From Kangiellaceae bacterium (GTDB lineage: Bacteria > Pseudomonadota > Gammaproteobacteria > Enterobacterales > Kangiellaceae), in contig JAPHTP010000178.1 of the NCBI GenBank assembly GCA_026196875.1, positions 1-38,276 on the forward strand: a DNA stretch of 38,276 nucleotides. Reading direction: 5' to 3'. Numbering within the stretch: position 1 is the stretch's first letter; the number at the start of each line of letters is the position of its first letter. Below the pieces are notes generated by a model, which was given only the letters and a program-made list of their open reading frames with translations, had not been told where the DNA came from and searched no databases. This document shows, one piece after another, positions 6,641-16,697 of this stretch. A program made the position numbers and the translations under genes.

Positions 6641-7498
6641 CTACTTGCCGTATTTTCGGATTAATGACTGAACTACTTCTCCAAACTTATGACCAGTTTC
6701 AACATTATTTCTTAAATACAATTTTTGAATATATTCGTTGAATTCTCTCGCTTCTTTTTCAGAGTTAGATTTCAATAAATACTCAAAAGTTAAAATATCA
6801 ACAATGAAATTTTGGACTGGGTCTAAGGCGATTCCCCGTTTATTCATAGTCTCAAAAATATCTTTGTATTCTTTTGGAGCTCTATGTGACTTGATATCTG
6901 AATAGTAGTTCAATCTCGTCAATAAATAGATAGCCTCACTAAAACCAACTCCAAATTCATTTCCTTCGAATAAAGAGTCTATCTCTAAGCAACCTTTCTT
7001 TTCCAAGTTGTCACTGAATCTAAAAAAGAAAGTACATGCTCCCAGCTTTGACCATTCATTGTTCGCGGCCATTAATTGTTCCAGAAGCTTTTGGTCTACT
7101 TTGTCAATTGATATTGAACTAAAGTCCTTACAAAGCAAACGAACCCACAGTGCCTCGGCTAAGTATGGAGATAAGTTAAAGTTCTTTTCAGATCGCACTA
7201 ACTTTTCCATGCGTTCAGTTGTACTATCGCAGTTTTCATTTTCATACAAAGCATCATATTTTAGCCTTGCACTAAGATACTGAATTTCTATCGAAGGTAA
7301 AGTACCCTTCTCAGCTAAACTGACTTCGATTTGTCGAATAAAATCGAAGCTTTTAGTTTTGGAAGTATACAATTCCTCATACAGCTCAGTAATAAGAAAT
7401 GCAGGACTATTTAACTCCTGAGCTGTAAGACTTGGTAACCACACGAGTAGAAACCCGCTTAACAAACTTTTAAGGCTCTTCAACTTTACTATTGACAT
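6641..7498 (-). CDS. Exported helical protein overlapping the RHS gene; candidate immunity or accessory protein
   Basis: The 285-residue protein starts with a signal peptide (MSIVKLKSLKSLLSGFLLVW, cleavage near LTA-Q). The mature part is mostly alpha-helical and charged, with four Cys at NENCDS, LLCKDF, LGACTF and KKGCLE that could form two disulfides. The ATG lies inside the end of the RHS gene: the ten bases 7489-7498 are shared, which implies translational coupling. Genes placed directly after an RHS or other polymorphic toxin gene usually encode its immunity protein. A periplasmic location would fit a toxin that acts in the cell envelope. No known immunity family is recognised, and a chaperone or export helper remains possible. 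Confidence 0.72.
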   Translation of the reverse strand: MSIVKLKSLKSLLSGFLLVWLPSLTAQELNSPAFLITELYEELYTSKTKSFDFIRQIEVSLAEKGTLPSIEIQYLSARLKYDALYENENCDSTTERMEKLVRSEKNFNLSPYLAEALWVRLLCKDFSSISIDKVDQKLLEQLMAANNEWSKLGACTFFFRFSDNLEKKGCLEIDSLFEGNEFGVGFSEAIYLLTRLNYYSDIKSHRAPKEYKDIFETMNKRGIALDPVQNFIVDILTFEYLLKSNSEKEAREFNEYIQKLYLRNNVETGHKFGEVVQSLIRKYGK

Positions 7499-10400
7499 GA
7501 TTTAAGACTCTTCGCCCAGTTATTACAGTATGAATTTGGATGGTTCTTGTTCAATCTGTCTCCAGAAAGCCATCGCCATCCTAACCACAGAGAAGGAATT
7601 TCGCGTATATTTATGTATCCAGTCACAGTCCTGGAAATTGATGCAGGAGATTTTTCTCCAAACTTAAATCCTGCAGATATACCAAATGAATATTTAGCCA
7701 TAAGGTTTTTGTCAGCCTGCCCTAATCCAAATGATACAGAAAGAGGACCCGCACTTAGAACTCCTTTAGTATCATATGTCTTAACATTGACAGATTGTCC
7801 AACACTAATTCCATTTGTTAAAGAGTATTGCGCATTTCCATCCGAATCGACAGTCAACTTCAGCTTACCAGCCTTAATAGCTTGCTTAATTTTTGCTTTT
7901 AACTCTCCATTCGAATTTAAACTCAACTCAATTCCGACACCATCAATTATTTGTCCTACAGCAGCTTTATATACAACCTTACTTTTATACTCATGATTTA
8001 GATAGTTGAACGCCCATTGAAAAGCCGCCGTTAATGCACCATTTGCAAACTTTCCGCCGGTAATTTGCGAAACAGTCCCACCAACAATTGCAGCTGCAAT
8101 TGTTTGCCCAGCAGGACCCCATCCACTATCACCAATTCCTCCATGCGCTAAACTTACAACAGCGGAACTCACAAATCCATGTCCAAACTTACCTCCTTGT
8201 AAAACAGAACTTACGCCACCTGCTAATCCACGGTATAGAGCTTGTTCTCCAATTCCTAAGCCGTCTACCCAGTTACCTACTTGATAGAACATGGCGGCAG
8301 TGAACGCACCAATTGCGGCTCCTTTTAATGTTCCTGTCGTTGCATAACCAACCGCGGCTTGCGCGCCAATCTGAACTCCAATGGATGCGCCATTTGTTCC
8401 GATAGCAACTGCTATCTGTATTACAATTATTCCGAAATTCGCTTTAGGCTTTTTGGGTACTTTGTGATAGAAATAGCCACTTGGATCCGTATAAGTCATC
8501 GGATTATTTAAAACGTATGAAAAACGATTCAGATTCTGACCATTACCTGGATCTTGGACGGCAATATCTGCTTGCATAAACCGGCCAATATGTGCATCGT
8601 AAGTCCGGCCATTCATGTGAATAACACCAACTTCATCTAGCATTTCATGATCGGTATATCCACGCGTTGTAATTGCATGATCAAAGTTAAATCTTTCCGA
8701 CTCCTGTAAGTAATCCCAAGTTACTTCTGCTCGACGCTTACCAAATGCATCAAAGCTCATTCTTTGAATAACTTTCGGGGATGCACTTTTATCGGTTATC
8801 GCAGTAATTGTCCCCTGATAATCCTTATGAAGATATTTAAGATCAACTGCGTTCCCCTTAACAGAAACTGTAGCTCTTCCAGCAATACTTCTCTTAAACT
8901 CTACTTCTCCATTGCTTCTGTAATGAACTTCAACGCCACCAATATAATGAGTGACATCAGTTTTACTAATTGAGGAATCAACTCGCACATAACGACTTCT
9001 ATCTGTTCCATATTGGAACTGTGTTGAATGTCCATTCTTCGAATTAACTATTTCAATAGGCTTGTTAAATTGGTTATATGCAACACTTCTTTCAACAACG
9101 CTAGTTCCTGATGAAGTTTCTATAGTTTTTGTCTGGTTTCCGTTATTGTCGTAACAAAAATATTTAGTACCTATTTGCTTCACCGCATGCAACGTATTGG
9201 GCGTTGATGAGCACGAAGCATGATTTGATGAATAAGAATAGTCACTAAGGCTAACGTCGCTCTTATTCTTTATATTACCATTATTGTCATACTGAATATT
9301 AAGTGGCTCAATAGAGCTATCACTGTAAGTTACAGATTCTAAACGGTTAAGACCATCGGTATTATTGTATCCAAAAGTCTCTTGAATAAGCCCACCTTCA
9401 GGGGTTTCAGATTTTCTCCATTCTAATCTACCTATCGCATTAAAGTTATACTCTAGAGATTGAACTTCACCCGCTGAACCTGTGGTAATTGTCTTAAGCA
9501 ATCCAGTGACATTATCATGCACTCTAGTGCTTTCAATACCGTTCCCAGATTCAATCTTCGATACATTGCCGAAAGTGTCCATTTCTTTAACTTTATAGTA
9601 GAAGTTTCCTTCAAAGTGGCGCGTATCACGAACTTGTTCTAGATAACCAAAATCATTGTATACAAAGCGGGTTCCCGATTCGTTTCCAGAAGCGTCAAAC
9701 TTTTGGAATACTCTACCAAACTTATCGTAGGTTACAGATTCCGTGTAACTCTTAGCAGACACGTAACCAGCTTGTCCTTGAATACCAGTCGAAGGAATTT
9801 GGGTGGTTATAGAGGATGTACGACCAAACCCATCATATTCATATGATTTGGCAAATCCTGATACTGCATCAATTTCATAAACTAATTTGCCCGGATAAGA
9901 AGCACCACTGCCAGGGTAAGTGCCGGTATACTGCTCGTAGTACCAGTAAGTATCTGATGCGCTTCCTCCGGCTTCAGTTCTACGTGTCATCCTTCCTAGT
10001 TGGTCGTAGTAAAAACTAGTAGTCTGCAATTTTGCGTCGGTTTGGGTAGTTAGCTCTCCTAGTGCGTTGTAGCCATAAGTCCAACTTCCAGTATCTCGAT
10101 CATCCATGGAAATCTTTCGTCCTAAAATATCGTAACCAACAACTGCCGTAGTAATTTGATCCATATCTATGGTTTTGGTTAGCTTACCAAGAGCATCATA
10201 TTCATAAGTCGTTTTTAGACCAGAATTTCCATTTTTATATGTTCCTAACAATTCGCCTAGAGCATTTCTTTCTTCAGTTTGAGTTTGACCAGTCTGGTTA
10301 GTTGTTACTACCGCATTCTCATTGGTGTAATTCACACCTGAAGTCAAGTTACTAGGGTAAGTTGTTAATGTAATACGACCAAAGTCATCGTATTGATAAG

Positions 10401-13400
10401 TTGTCCAATTAGTTGGTTGTCCACCTGAAAATATCGGGTTACTTTCGGAGTGTACCAATCCTCTTGAATCGTATTTTCGGTGAGTAGCAATGTTTGATGT
10501 ACCATCAAAAGACTTGGTCTCTGTTTTCACAGATCGCCCTAGCAAATCAAAATACTCAGAACTTTCTGGTATGCCACTACCAGTTGTTACTACAACTAGA
10601 ACATGGGGATTAGATACTGTTGGTGTATTTTTAGATTGAGTAGTTTTTTTCCAGGAGCCTGTAGAAGCCCTCTCAAAATACAATCGGCCATGCGCATCAT
10701 ATGCTTTATCTATTGTTACTCCATCCAGATCGACTATCTGAGTTGGTTGCCCAGTAAGATGGCGAGATGTCACATCTAATATTTTCTGGTCTAGGCTATT
10801 ATAGGTCTCGTTAACAAATCTACCACGAGTATCCCAAACAGTTTTAGTACTACGATTAATGTGATACGGGTTTTCTGAATCTAGAGCAGTAGATATTCCA
10901 CAATTCTCTTCGGCTATGTGACCACTACATTGTGTAGATTTCACCTTAACTCCATATCCTTTATCATCGTATTTATAAGCCGTTGTAAGCTTTAAGTTGT
11001 TGTCACTGCTATTTGGATTTAAAACTTCCCGAATTAATAGTCCATCAGAGTTGTATGCAAAAGAAGATTTGCGCGTAATTGCAGGAACATCTGTCTGATT
11101 TTTTTCTGGACGAGAAGTTGTTACCGAAGTATTAGTTAGTCTTCCTAAAATCCAATTAGTAACATCTTCAGCGCCATAGGTATTTGTAGTTGTTCGTTGT
11201 TGAGTATGATATACGGCACCATCACGAATTTCCCTTAGAGATTCAGAAACAGTTAAAACATTATTGTAGTCATCTACAGATTGTTCCGTAGTTTTACAGT
11301 GCTCAATACCTCCTTTGTGGCGAGCGGCAATCGAGTATCTTAAGTAAGGGAAGTTAGTTCTTCCATTAGATACTTGATGAAGTTCCCACGCTGTAGTGGT
11401 TGCACTTATAGGTTTCGTTGTAGGCAATTCACAAGCATTAGGTAAATAAGTAAAGCTTAAAGCACTATCTACATCTGATTTAGAATATCCAACGACAGTC
11501 TTCTTCGGATTTCCTATAAATGGAAAGTTCTGATGATAACGCGTACCAGTAACAATTCCCGTTTCATCGTCAGTAGAATAAATTTTTTCGAAACCGAGGA
11601 AACCTCTTCCTCCAGCTTGCAACCTAGCAGCTTCATAAAAATATGAAACACTTGCCGTAGATAAATGACTTTCGTGATCAGGAGCACTACTCGTAGCGCT
11701 AGAAACGACATGCATTGGGGCGATAAAATCTAAAACTGCCGAACTATTACCGTACTCATACCATTGGGCGCCCTCCCCCTTTGCATATACGCTGGGATCA
11801 GTTAGCAACTTATAAGTGACATCTTGATATTCCCCCAGCCCATTTGTGAACCTAGAAATCTTGTGACGAGGCTTTAATTCAGGATCAAAGAATTTCAAGT
11901 AGACTTTCGACTTTCCTTTGACTCTTAAATAGTCTACAAAACCATCACCATTAAAGTCTTGGAATAGAGCATAAGTATCTCCCCAATTAAGCCCTAATGG
12001 TAAATTAGTTGAAATTGGGCTTCCATAATTATCTCCAGATGACAGAACCACATCCCATTTTTGAGTTGTAGTATTTGGATAGATAATGTCAGTTAAGCCA
12101 TCGTTATTGTAATCAATAGTTTCAGCTCTGTTGATTTCGGCATATAACCTAGAATTCTCAAAGGACTTAGATATGCCATTACCTTCCATTTGCACATAAA
12201 CTGTTGGTGATGTCGCACCGACTTTGACTCGATCATAAACACCATCTCCATTAGCATCGATTGTAATACCATCTCTCCAGTAAGAAGCAGGTACTCCTGG
12301 ATCGTAGGGGCTTTCGGTAAAGCCATAAAACTTTAATCCAGAGTCAGTCGGCTTGCTATATACGACAACATAGTGCTTAAAGACTGAAGGGCAAAGCAAG
12401 GTATCGCAGGAAATCTCAAAAATAACATCTAATCGACCATTATTGTCATAATCTTTAATAGCGTGCAGCCCTTCAACATCCCAACTCGAATTGTTTGGTA
12501 TAGCAGAGTCTATTTCTTCATTTTCAGGAGCCGAAAATGTTCCACCTAGATTGTAATAAACTCGCAAGGCAGGGTAAGTAACAATATTCCCATCATTTAT
12601 CTTAATAACCCCAGAAGCCTCTACTAGATCTGGCAATCCATCTCCATCCATATCGCCAACCAGAAGTTTTTGTCCGGCGTTAGGATCGTAATGAATTCCC
12701 GTATCGTGGCCAATCAATAATCCATTCTCAGTACCATTAAATATTCGCCAAGTCCAAACACCGTTACTTTGGTTGGGCGCAATAATATCCATCTTTCCAT
12801 CGCCATCAAAATCGCCAATGTGAGTGGAAATTAATTCTTCTTCCCCAGAAGGTAGCAGCGGATTCCAACCTTTAAGATCTATTCCATTTTCTGTAACAGT
12901 CCCGGCTTGCATTCTATAGTTACCATTGTCAATTTTCTTAAGAGCGACAATATCCATTTTGCCATCGCCATTGAAATCTAGTGGTTCCATAGCGATAACT
13001 TCGTAGCTATTTGCAGCAGATGGGAAGTCTCCATCGAAGTCTGAGGTAATGGGATAACTATTACTGCCTTGCTCCCATGTGAACGTGGTTGGTGACAAAC
13101 AAGTATTGTCAGACTCTCCACTACATTCTTCTATTGAGTTAAGGAGAGAGAAATCGTTTGAGGTACTTTGTTGGTAACCTAACTCGTATCTTTTGACTAA
13201 GGTCGAAACTCCTGTATCTGGACTTGGCGTAAAGATCCGAATACTTTCTAATCTGTCGTTTAAAACAGTTTTCGAACCATTCAAATAGAAAAATCTTTTA
13301 TCGCTTCGCTCACTATCATAGTCGAAATAGATATGATTATAGGGAGCTAAAGCAGGGCTTGCTAAATCATTTCCTGTGTAACTAATTTGTGAGATTACTT

Positions 13401-15693
13401 GTGCACCACTGTTATCATCATTTGCATAAATAAAGTTAATGTAATTTCCAACTTTATCTTTTATTTTGTTAACTGACCAACTAGCTACTGTTGGCTGAGA
13501 TGCACCGTTAGCGTTTACATTTAATCTCGAATCATCTGTATTACCATAATAATGAGTAGAACCATCTTTATGCTCGACGGTAAAATATGTAGGTCCGTTT
13601 CCAGAAGAGCCATGAGAAACAATTCTTCTGAAACTATTTATCTCTGTAGTGTATTCAGTCTGATCGTCGCCGTAGTTTCCACTGTACGCTATTAAACGTT
13701 GCCCATCGAAACAGAAGCGATCGTCGTTAGTAAACTCTATCCCCCTCATTGGTAGGTTATCCGTCTCTTGAGTTTGTTTACAGCGAGTTATTGAAGATAG
13801 TCCTGATAAATTCCAACCTATCCCGAGTAAACCGTTTCCAGAAGCGCTAGAGTAGTTTAGGCTGATTTTTGGCGTAACACCTGCAGTCCCGATAGGCAAT
13901 TTCAGAGGAATTGAGTAGGTTGCGGAACCACTTTCATCAACCCTAAATCCGCCTGCTATAGCTCCAACTTGTTGCGAGTCAATATCTATCGCAGGTATTG
14001 GCTCAACATGAACCGCAGGCGCAGATTCGACGAAACTCCCAATTCTTATTGCGTGGCTATTGCCGTTTACATCACTAATAAGAATTCGTTCTTCAGTAGA
14101 TCCTTCCGCGGGTGTTAATACCAAGTCAAGAAGACCATCCAAATCCTGATCGATAAAGTCAACTTGGTAGCCGTTAAGCAACGTTGCTGATGACCCATTA
14201 AACTCTGCTTGAGTCACTTTTTTAATTAACTGCTTTCCATTAACTTCTATTAACGCGTAGATATCTGTGCCATTAGCAGAAACAAGATAAATCGTCCCAT
14301 CTGATGCTTTATAAACGCTGTAGTCGGTTTGAGCTATTGCAAATAATTCAGGTACTTCAATTGTAAAAGACTTGGAAATAGCTACCGTGTGAGACTTATT
14401 CTCGGTTACTGTTGCGGTAATAGTATGAACTTTATTTGTATCGGAATCAGAAGGTGTTCCGTTAAGCTCACCGGTACTAGAATTTCTAATTGTCAACCAA
14501 GCAGGAAGACCTGAGTATGAGTACGTAACACCATGAATTGCCGTCGTCGAGTGGCTTGGAATTAAACTGTACTCTTCACCGCTAATAACATAGCGTTGGC
14601 TGTCGATAGTGAGAGTCGGTTTAGTCACCGGAGTTTGTAAACTAGACACTGCGCCAGAAGAATTATGATTAGTTACATTGTCATCGTCAGCAGATGTCAG
14701 CGCAGTTAAGTGAATCTGGCCACCAGAAATGGAAGCAGAATAAGCCGCCGCACTCCAATCAATATTTAAATAGCCATTTGAAAGCGTCTGAACAAGACTG
14801 CCTGTATTGCTTAAAATGTAAGAAGTTGAGCCCTTACTTTTACCCTGCAAGAATATTTCTTCATATCCATCGCCCGATAAATCACCAGTGATAATTTCAA
14901 AATCACCAGGATTCGCATCAAACTCAAATTCTGAGTAACTGGCACTACCATTTGAATCCCAAGAAACAATGGCATTATTAACTTGAGGGAAAGTGACAAT
15001 TGGTGTAATCACGTCACCGTGAAGTAAAATAATATTTTTATGGCCTAATAATAATAATTCACTACCTGGACTTGAATTAAAGTTTCCAGCAATTGCCTTG
15101 TAACTTTGTTCACTCCAGTCCTCAATGGAAGAGATTTGAGGATGGGTTGTCGTCCAAGCTCTATGATAATTGGGGTTTAAGTAACCATTGGAAGCAACTG
15201 GCATTATGCCACCAATAGTGCCTTTTGTTTTAGGTTGATAGTAAGCGTCTTGTTCACCGTCACCATTGAAATCACCAGTGATGGTATTATGAGTAGAAGT
15301 AGAGTGAGAAAATAGAGGCGTATAGTCCGCTCTTTCTGCGGTTACAGTACCGGAGTGGTTAGCATTTTCCGAGCCGACAAGCTGATACGCAGTGCTACCA
15401 ATTGCTATATTAGCGGTATAACTACCGGATGCACCTGATGCAACGTTAACACCACCAACTCTTAGTGTTCTTAGCGACGTTAGACTTCCAAAATCGTCTT
15501 CATGTGTCTGCCAGCTAAACGTGATTTGACAAGTTGTTGAACTGTCATTCTGTGGTATTTGGCACGTCTTACTCGAAGGAGATATGGAGAACTGTGTCCA
15601 ATATCTACTTACCGCACTCGCTGTATTAGTCGCAGCAAGTCCTAATAACAAAACAAGGGAGCAACCTTTAAAATGCCTTCTAAACTTTCCCAT
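7489..15693 (-). CDS. Giant secreted SpvB/FG-GAP/TcdB-middle/RHS-repeat protein
   Basis: The frame is open from 15786, but the ATG at 15693 is preferred. It has GAGAGAAAG upstream and begins a signal peptide (MGKFRRHFKGCSLVLLLGLA, then ATNTASA). The product is 2734 residues. In order: FG-GAP-like Ca-binding repeats (GDFNGDGEQD near 145, GDLSGDGYEE near 270); an Ig-like domain with GLPAWL and TGELNGTPSDSD (~360-450); an SpvB segment (~575-640, SYSIPLKLPIGTAGVTPK-like with GIGWNLSG); a cluster of FG-GAP/VCBS repeats (~880-1255, DFNGDGKMDI type); a TcdB-middle region (~1270-1400); RHS/YD repeats (~1560-2230); and the RHS core ending RFMQAD...NRFSYVLNNP...YTDPSG near 2400. The final ~330 residues are the variable part: Gly/Ala-rich repeats (GGKFGHG, GGKFANG), then ~150 residues with no recognised fold. 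RHS shells encapsulate a C-terminal toxin. No PAAR, VgrG or Hcp is nearby. Confidence 0.9.
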   Translation of the reverse strand: MGKFRRHFKGCSLVLLLGLAATNTASAVSRYWTQFSISPSSKTCQIPQNDSSTTCQITFSWQTHEDDFGSLTSLRTLRVGGVNVASGASGSYTANIAIGSTAYQLVGSENANHSGTVTAERADYTPLFSHSTSTHNTITGDFNGDGEQDAYYQPKTKGTIGGIMPVASNGYLNPNYHRAWTTTHPQISSIEDWSEQSYKAIAGNFNSSPGSELLLLGHKNIILLHGDVITPIVTFPQVNNAIVSWDSNGSASYSEFEFDANPGDFEIITGDLSGDGYEEIFLQGKSKGSTSYILSNTGSLVQTLSNGYLNIDWSAAAYSASISGGQIHLTALTSADDDNVTNHNSSGAVSSLQTPVTKPTLTIDSQRYVISGEEYSLIPSHSTTAIHGVTYSYSGLPAWLTIRNSSTGELNGTPSDSDTNKVHTITATVTENKSHTVAISKSFTIEVPELFAIAQTDYSVYKASDGTIYLVSANGTDIYALIEVNGKQLIKKVTQAEFNGSSATLLNGYQVDFIDQDLDGLLDLVLTPAEGSTEERILISDVNGNSHAIRIGSFVESAPAVHVEPIPAIDIDSQQVGAIAGGFRVDESGSATYSIPLKLPIGTAGVTPKISLNYSSASGNGLLGIGWNLSGLSSITRCKQTQETDNLPMRGIEFTNDDRFCFDGQRLIAYSGNYGDDQTEYTTEINSFRRIVSHGSSGNGPTYFTVEHKDGSTHYYGNTDDSRLNVNANGASQPTVASWSVNKIKDKVGNYINFIYANDDNSGAQVISQISYTGNDLASPALAPYNHIYFDYDSERSDKRFFYLNGSKTVLNDRLESIRIFTPSPDTGVSTLVKRYELGYQQSTSNDFSLLNSIEECSGESDNTCLSPTTFTWEQGSNSYPITSDFDGDFPSAANSYEVIAMEPLDFNGDGKMDIVALKKIDNGNYRMQAGTVTENGIDLKGWNPLLPSGEEELISTHIGDFDGDGKMDIIAPNQSNGVWTWRIFNGTENGLLIGHDTGIHYDPNAGQKLLVGDMDGDGLPDLVEASGVIKINDGNIVTYPALRVYYNLGGTFSAPENEEIDSAIPNNSSWDVEGLHAIKDYDNNGRLDVIFEISCDTLLCPSVFKHYVVVYSKPTDSGLKFYGFTESPYDPGVPASYWRDGITIDANGDGVYDRVKVGATSPTVYVQMEGNGISKSFENSRLYAEINRAETIDYNNDGLTDIIYPNTTTQKWDVVLSSGDNYGSPISTNLPLGLNWGDTYALFQDFNGDGFVDYLRVKGKSKVYLKFFDPELKPRHKISRFTNGLGEYQDVTYKLLTDPSVYAKGEGAQWYEYGNSSAVLDFIAPMHVVSSATSSAPDHESHLSTASVSYFYEAARLQAGGRGFLGFEKIYSTDDETGIVTGTRYHQNFPFIGNPKKTVVGYSKSDVDSALSFTYLPNACELPTTKPISATTTAWELHQVSNGRTNFPYLRYSIAARHKGGIEHCKTTEQSVDDYNNVLTVSESLREIRDGAVYHTQQRTTTNTYGAEDVTNWILGRLTNTSVTTSRPEKNQTDVPAITRKSSFAYNSDGLLIREVLNPNSSDNNLKLTTAYKYDDKGYGVKVKSTQCSGHIAEENCGISTALDSENPYHINRSTKTVWDTRGRFVNETYNSLDQKILDVTSRHLTGQPTQIVDLDGVTIDKAYDAHGRLYFERASTGSWKKTTQSKNTPTVSNPHVLVVVTTGSGIPESSEYFDLLGRSVKTETKSFDGTSNIATHRKYDSRGLVHSESNPIFSGGQPTNWTTYQYDDFGRITLTTYPSNLTSGVNYTNENAVVTTNQTGQTQTEERNALGELLGTYKNGNSGLKTTYEYDALGKLTKTIDMDQITTAVVGYDILGRKISMDDRDTGSWTYGYNALGELTTQTDAKLQTTSFYYDQLGRMTRRTEAGGSASDTYWYYEQYTGTYPGSGASYPGKLVYEIDAVSGFAKSYEYDGFGRTSSITTQIPSTGIQGQAGYVSAKSYTESVTYDKFGRVFQKFDASGNESGTRFVYNDFGYLEQVRDTRHFEGNFYYKVKEMDTFGNVSKIESGNGIESTRVHDNVTGLLKTITTGSAGEVQSLEYNFNAIGRLEWRKSETPEGGLIQETFGYNNTDGLNRLESVTYSDSSIEPLNIQYDNNGNIKNKSDVSLSDYSYSSNHASCSSTPNTLHAVKQIGTKYFCYDNNGNQTKTIETSSGTSVVERSVAYNQFNKPIEIVNSKNGHSTQFQYGTDRSRYVRVDSSISKTDVTHYIGGVEVHYRSNGEVEFKRSIAGRATVSVKGNAVDLKYLHKDYQGTITAITDKSASPKVIQRMSFDAFGKRRAEVTWDYLQESERFNFDHAITTRGYTDHEMLDEVGVIHMNGRTYDAHIGRFMQADIAVQDPGNGQNLNRFSYVLNNPMTYTDPSGYFYHKVPKKPKANFGIIVIQIAVAIGTNGASIGVQIGAQAAVGYATTGTLKGAAIGAFTAAMFYQVGNWVDGLGIGEQALYRGLAGGVSSVLQGGKFGHGFVSSAVVSLAHGGIGDSGWGPAGQTIAAAIVGGTVSQITGGKFANGALTAAFQWAFNYLNHEYKSKVVYKAAVGQIIDGVGIELSLNSNGELKAKIKQAIKAGKLKLTVDSDGNAQYSLTNGISVGQSVNVKTYDTKGVLSAGPLSVSFGLGQADKNLMAKYSFGISAGFKFGEKSPASISRTVTGYINIREIPSLWLGWRWLSGDRLNKNHPNSYCNNWAKSLKSCQ

Positions 15694-15794
15694 ACTTTCT
15701 CTCTTCCAGTTTTCTCTAATTTCTAAATTCTTTTCTTCTGTAATTTCTGGGAGTGTTTTTCTTACCCTCCCAAATTCATCACACAATCTAGTAT

Positions 15795-16130
15795 TTAATT
15801 ATTCCAATAAATAGATTTGATCTTTGGGTAATCACCATTTACCCAACATCCTTCGGTTATAATATTGACTTTCTTTCCCGAAGTTTTTGCAGCCAGCAGC
15901 ATTGCATACATTTCTTTTGCTAAAGTCACGCTATCATCCATCATTAAAACAGGAATCGAGTTCAAGCCACATCCACTATTTTGAATTTCGGCATTATAGA
16001 CAAAAACTCTGGGCGAGCTGCCTGAAATAATTTGCATTGCTTTATCAGACAAAGAGATGTAGCCACTGCTTCCATCCGCCATAGCATTTACAGAAATTAA
16101 ACTTAATAAGATCATCAGTACTTTTTTCAT
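15795..16130 (-). CDS. Small exported protein, island family member 3
   Basis: The frame is open from 16169, but the ATG at 16130 begins a clean signal peptide (MKKVLMILLSLISVNAMADG) and has GGAAAA about 10 bases upstream. The resulting 111 residues equal the length of member 1. The mature part has Cys in NSGCGL and EGCWVN and the EMYAMLLAAKTSGKKVNI segment shared with the others. It lies 101 bp before the RHS gene on the same strand. The function is unknown. Two members on each side of the toxin gene suggest a role tied to it or gene duplication within the island. Confidence 0.72.
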   Translation of the reverse strand: MKKVLMILLSLISVNAMADGSSGYISLSDKAMQIISGSSPRVFVYNAEIQNSGCGLNSIPVLMMDDSVTLAKEMYAMLLAAKTSGKKVNIITEGCWVNGDYPKIKSIYWNN

Positions 16131-16174
16131 ATCATATTTTTCCATTCTTTTTAATCTTGGGACTTTCACTAAAC

Positions 16175-16294
16175 CTAGGCTAATTGATATCGGGTTTTAC
16201 ACTGCTTCTTACGGCCTACGCACTTTCCATCAACTTTTAATTTTTCAGTACAGTAAAATACTGAATAGTTTCTGACACTGATAACTTTTCCCAT
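16175..16294 (-). CDS. Possible 39-codon small ORF, stop-start coupled
   Basis: The stop of the upstream gene and the ATG of this frame overlap in TAATG (16292-16296), a typical translational re-initiation junction. The 39 residues (MGKVISVRNYSVFYC, then CVGRKKQCK and YQLA) are basic and contain three Cys. There is no signal peptide. It fills the gap between members 4 and 3 almost exactly and ends 44 bp before member 3. The short length means it could arise by chance; only the coupling and the fit argue for it. The function is unknown. Confidence 0.35.
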   Translation of the reverse strand: MGKVISVRNYSVFYCTEKLKVDGKCVGRKKQCKTRYQLA

Positions 16295-16638
16295 TAATTA
16301 ATCTCAATTTGCCCATAATTAAATGTCGGATAGATTGAAGTGCCATAGCACCCATTAATATTTAGCTGTATTTTCTTTTTCGTCGCGATTGCTTGTTGAA
16401 TCAGAGACAGCCACACTCTTCCATTGGGCATATTCTGAGCGTCAAACCTAACGTTGTTCCCTAAACATGAAGACTCCCCAACCGAAGCTCCATCAATATT
16501 GAAATAACAAGTACCGTCGGTAAGGTGACAACCAAAAGAAGTGATGTTACGCCACCCCGTGCCTCCAGTAGATGCATTAGTCTTGGGTAAGGCGAACAGG
16601 CTTACACTCAAAATAGAAATTATTAAAAAATTCTTCAT
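16294..16638 (-). CDS. Small exported protein, island family member 4
   Basis: The frame opens at 16665, but the ATG at 16638 has AAGGAAA ~9 bases upstream and begins a signal peptide (MKNFLIISILSVSLFALPK, cleavage near TNAS). The product is 114 residues. The mature part has four Cys (SFGCHL, GTCYF, SSCLGN, NGCYG), more than the other members, and WLSLIQQAIATKKKIQLNINGC in place of their LLAA helix. It is the first gene of the island operon, so any promoter for the RHS gene probably lies upstream of it. The function is unknown. Family membership rests on layout and short shared segments. Confidence 0.7.
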   Translation of the reverse strand: MKNFLIISILSVSLFALPKTNASTGGTGWRNITSFGCHLTDGTCYFNIDGASVGESSCLGNNVRFDAQNMPNGRVWLSLIQQAIATKKKIQLNINGCYGTSIYPTFNYGQIEIN

Positions 16639-16697
16639 TAGTTCGATTTCCTTAAAACAATTCATTTGTTACATCTATCTGTTTTGCTCGCAATTTT

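Noticed and set aside
7489-15693. Type VI secretion RHS effector
   Set aside because: The protein has a Sec signal peptide and no PAAR domain, and no VgrG, Hcp or Eag chaperone gene is nearby.
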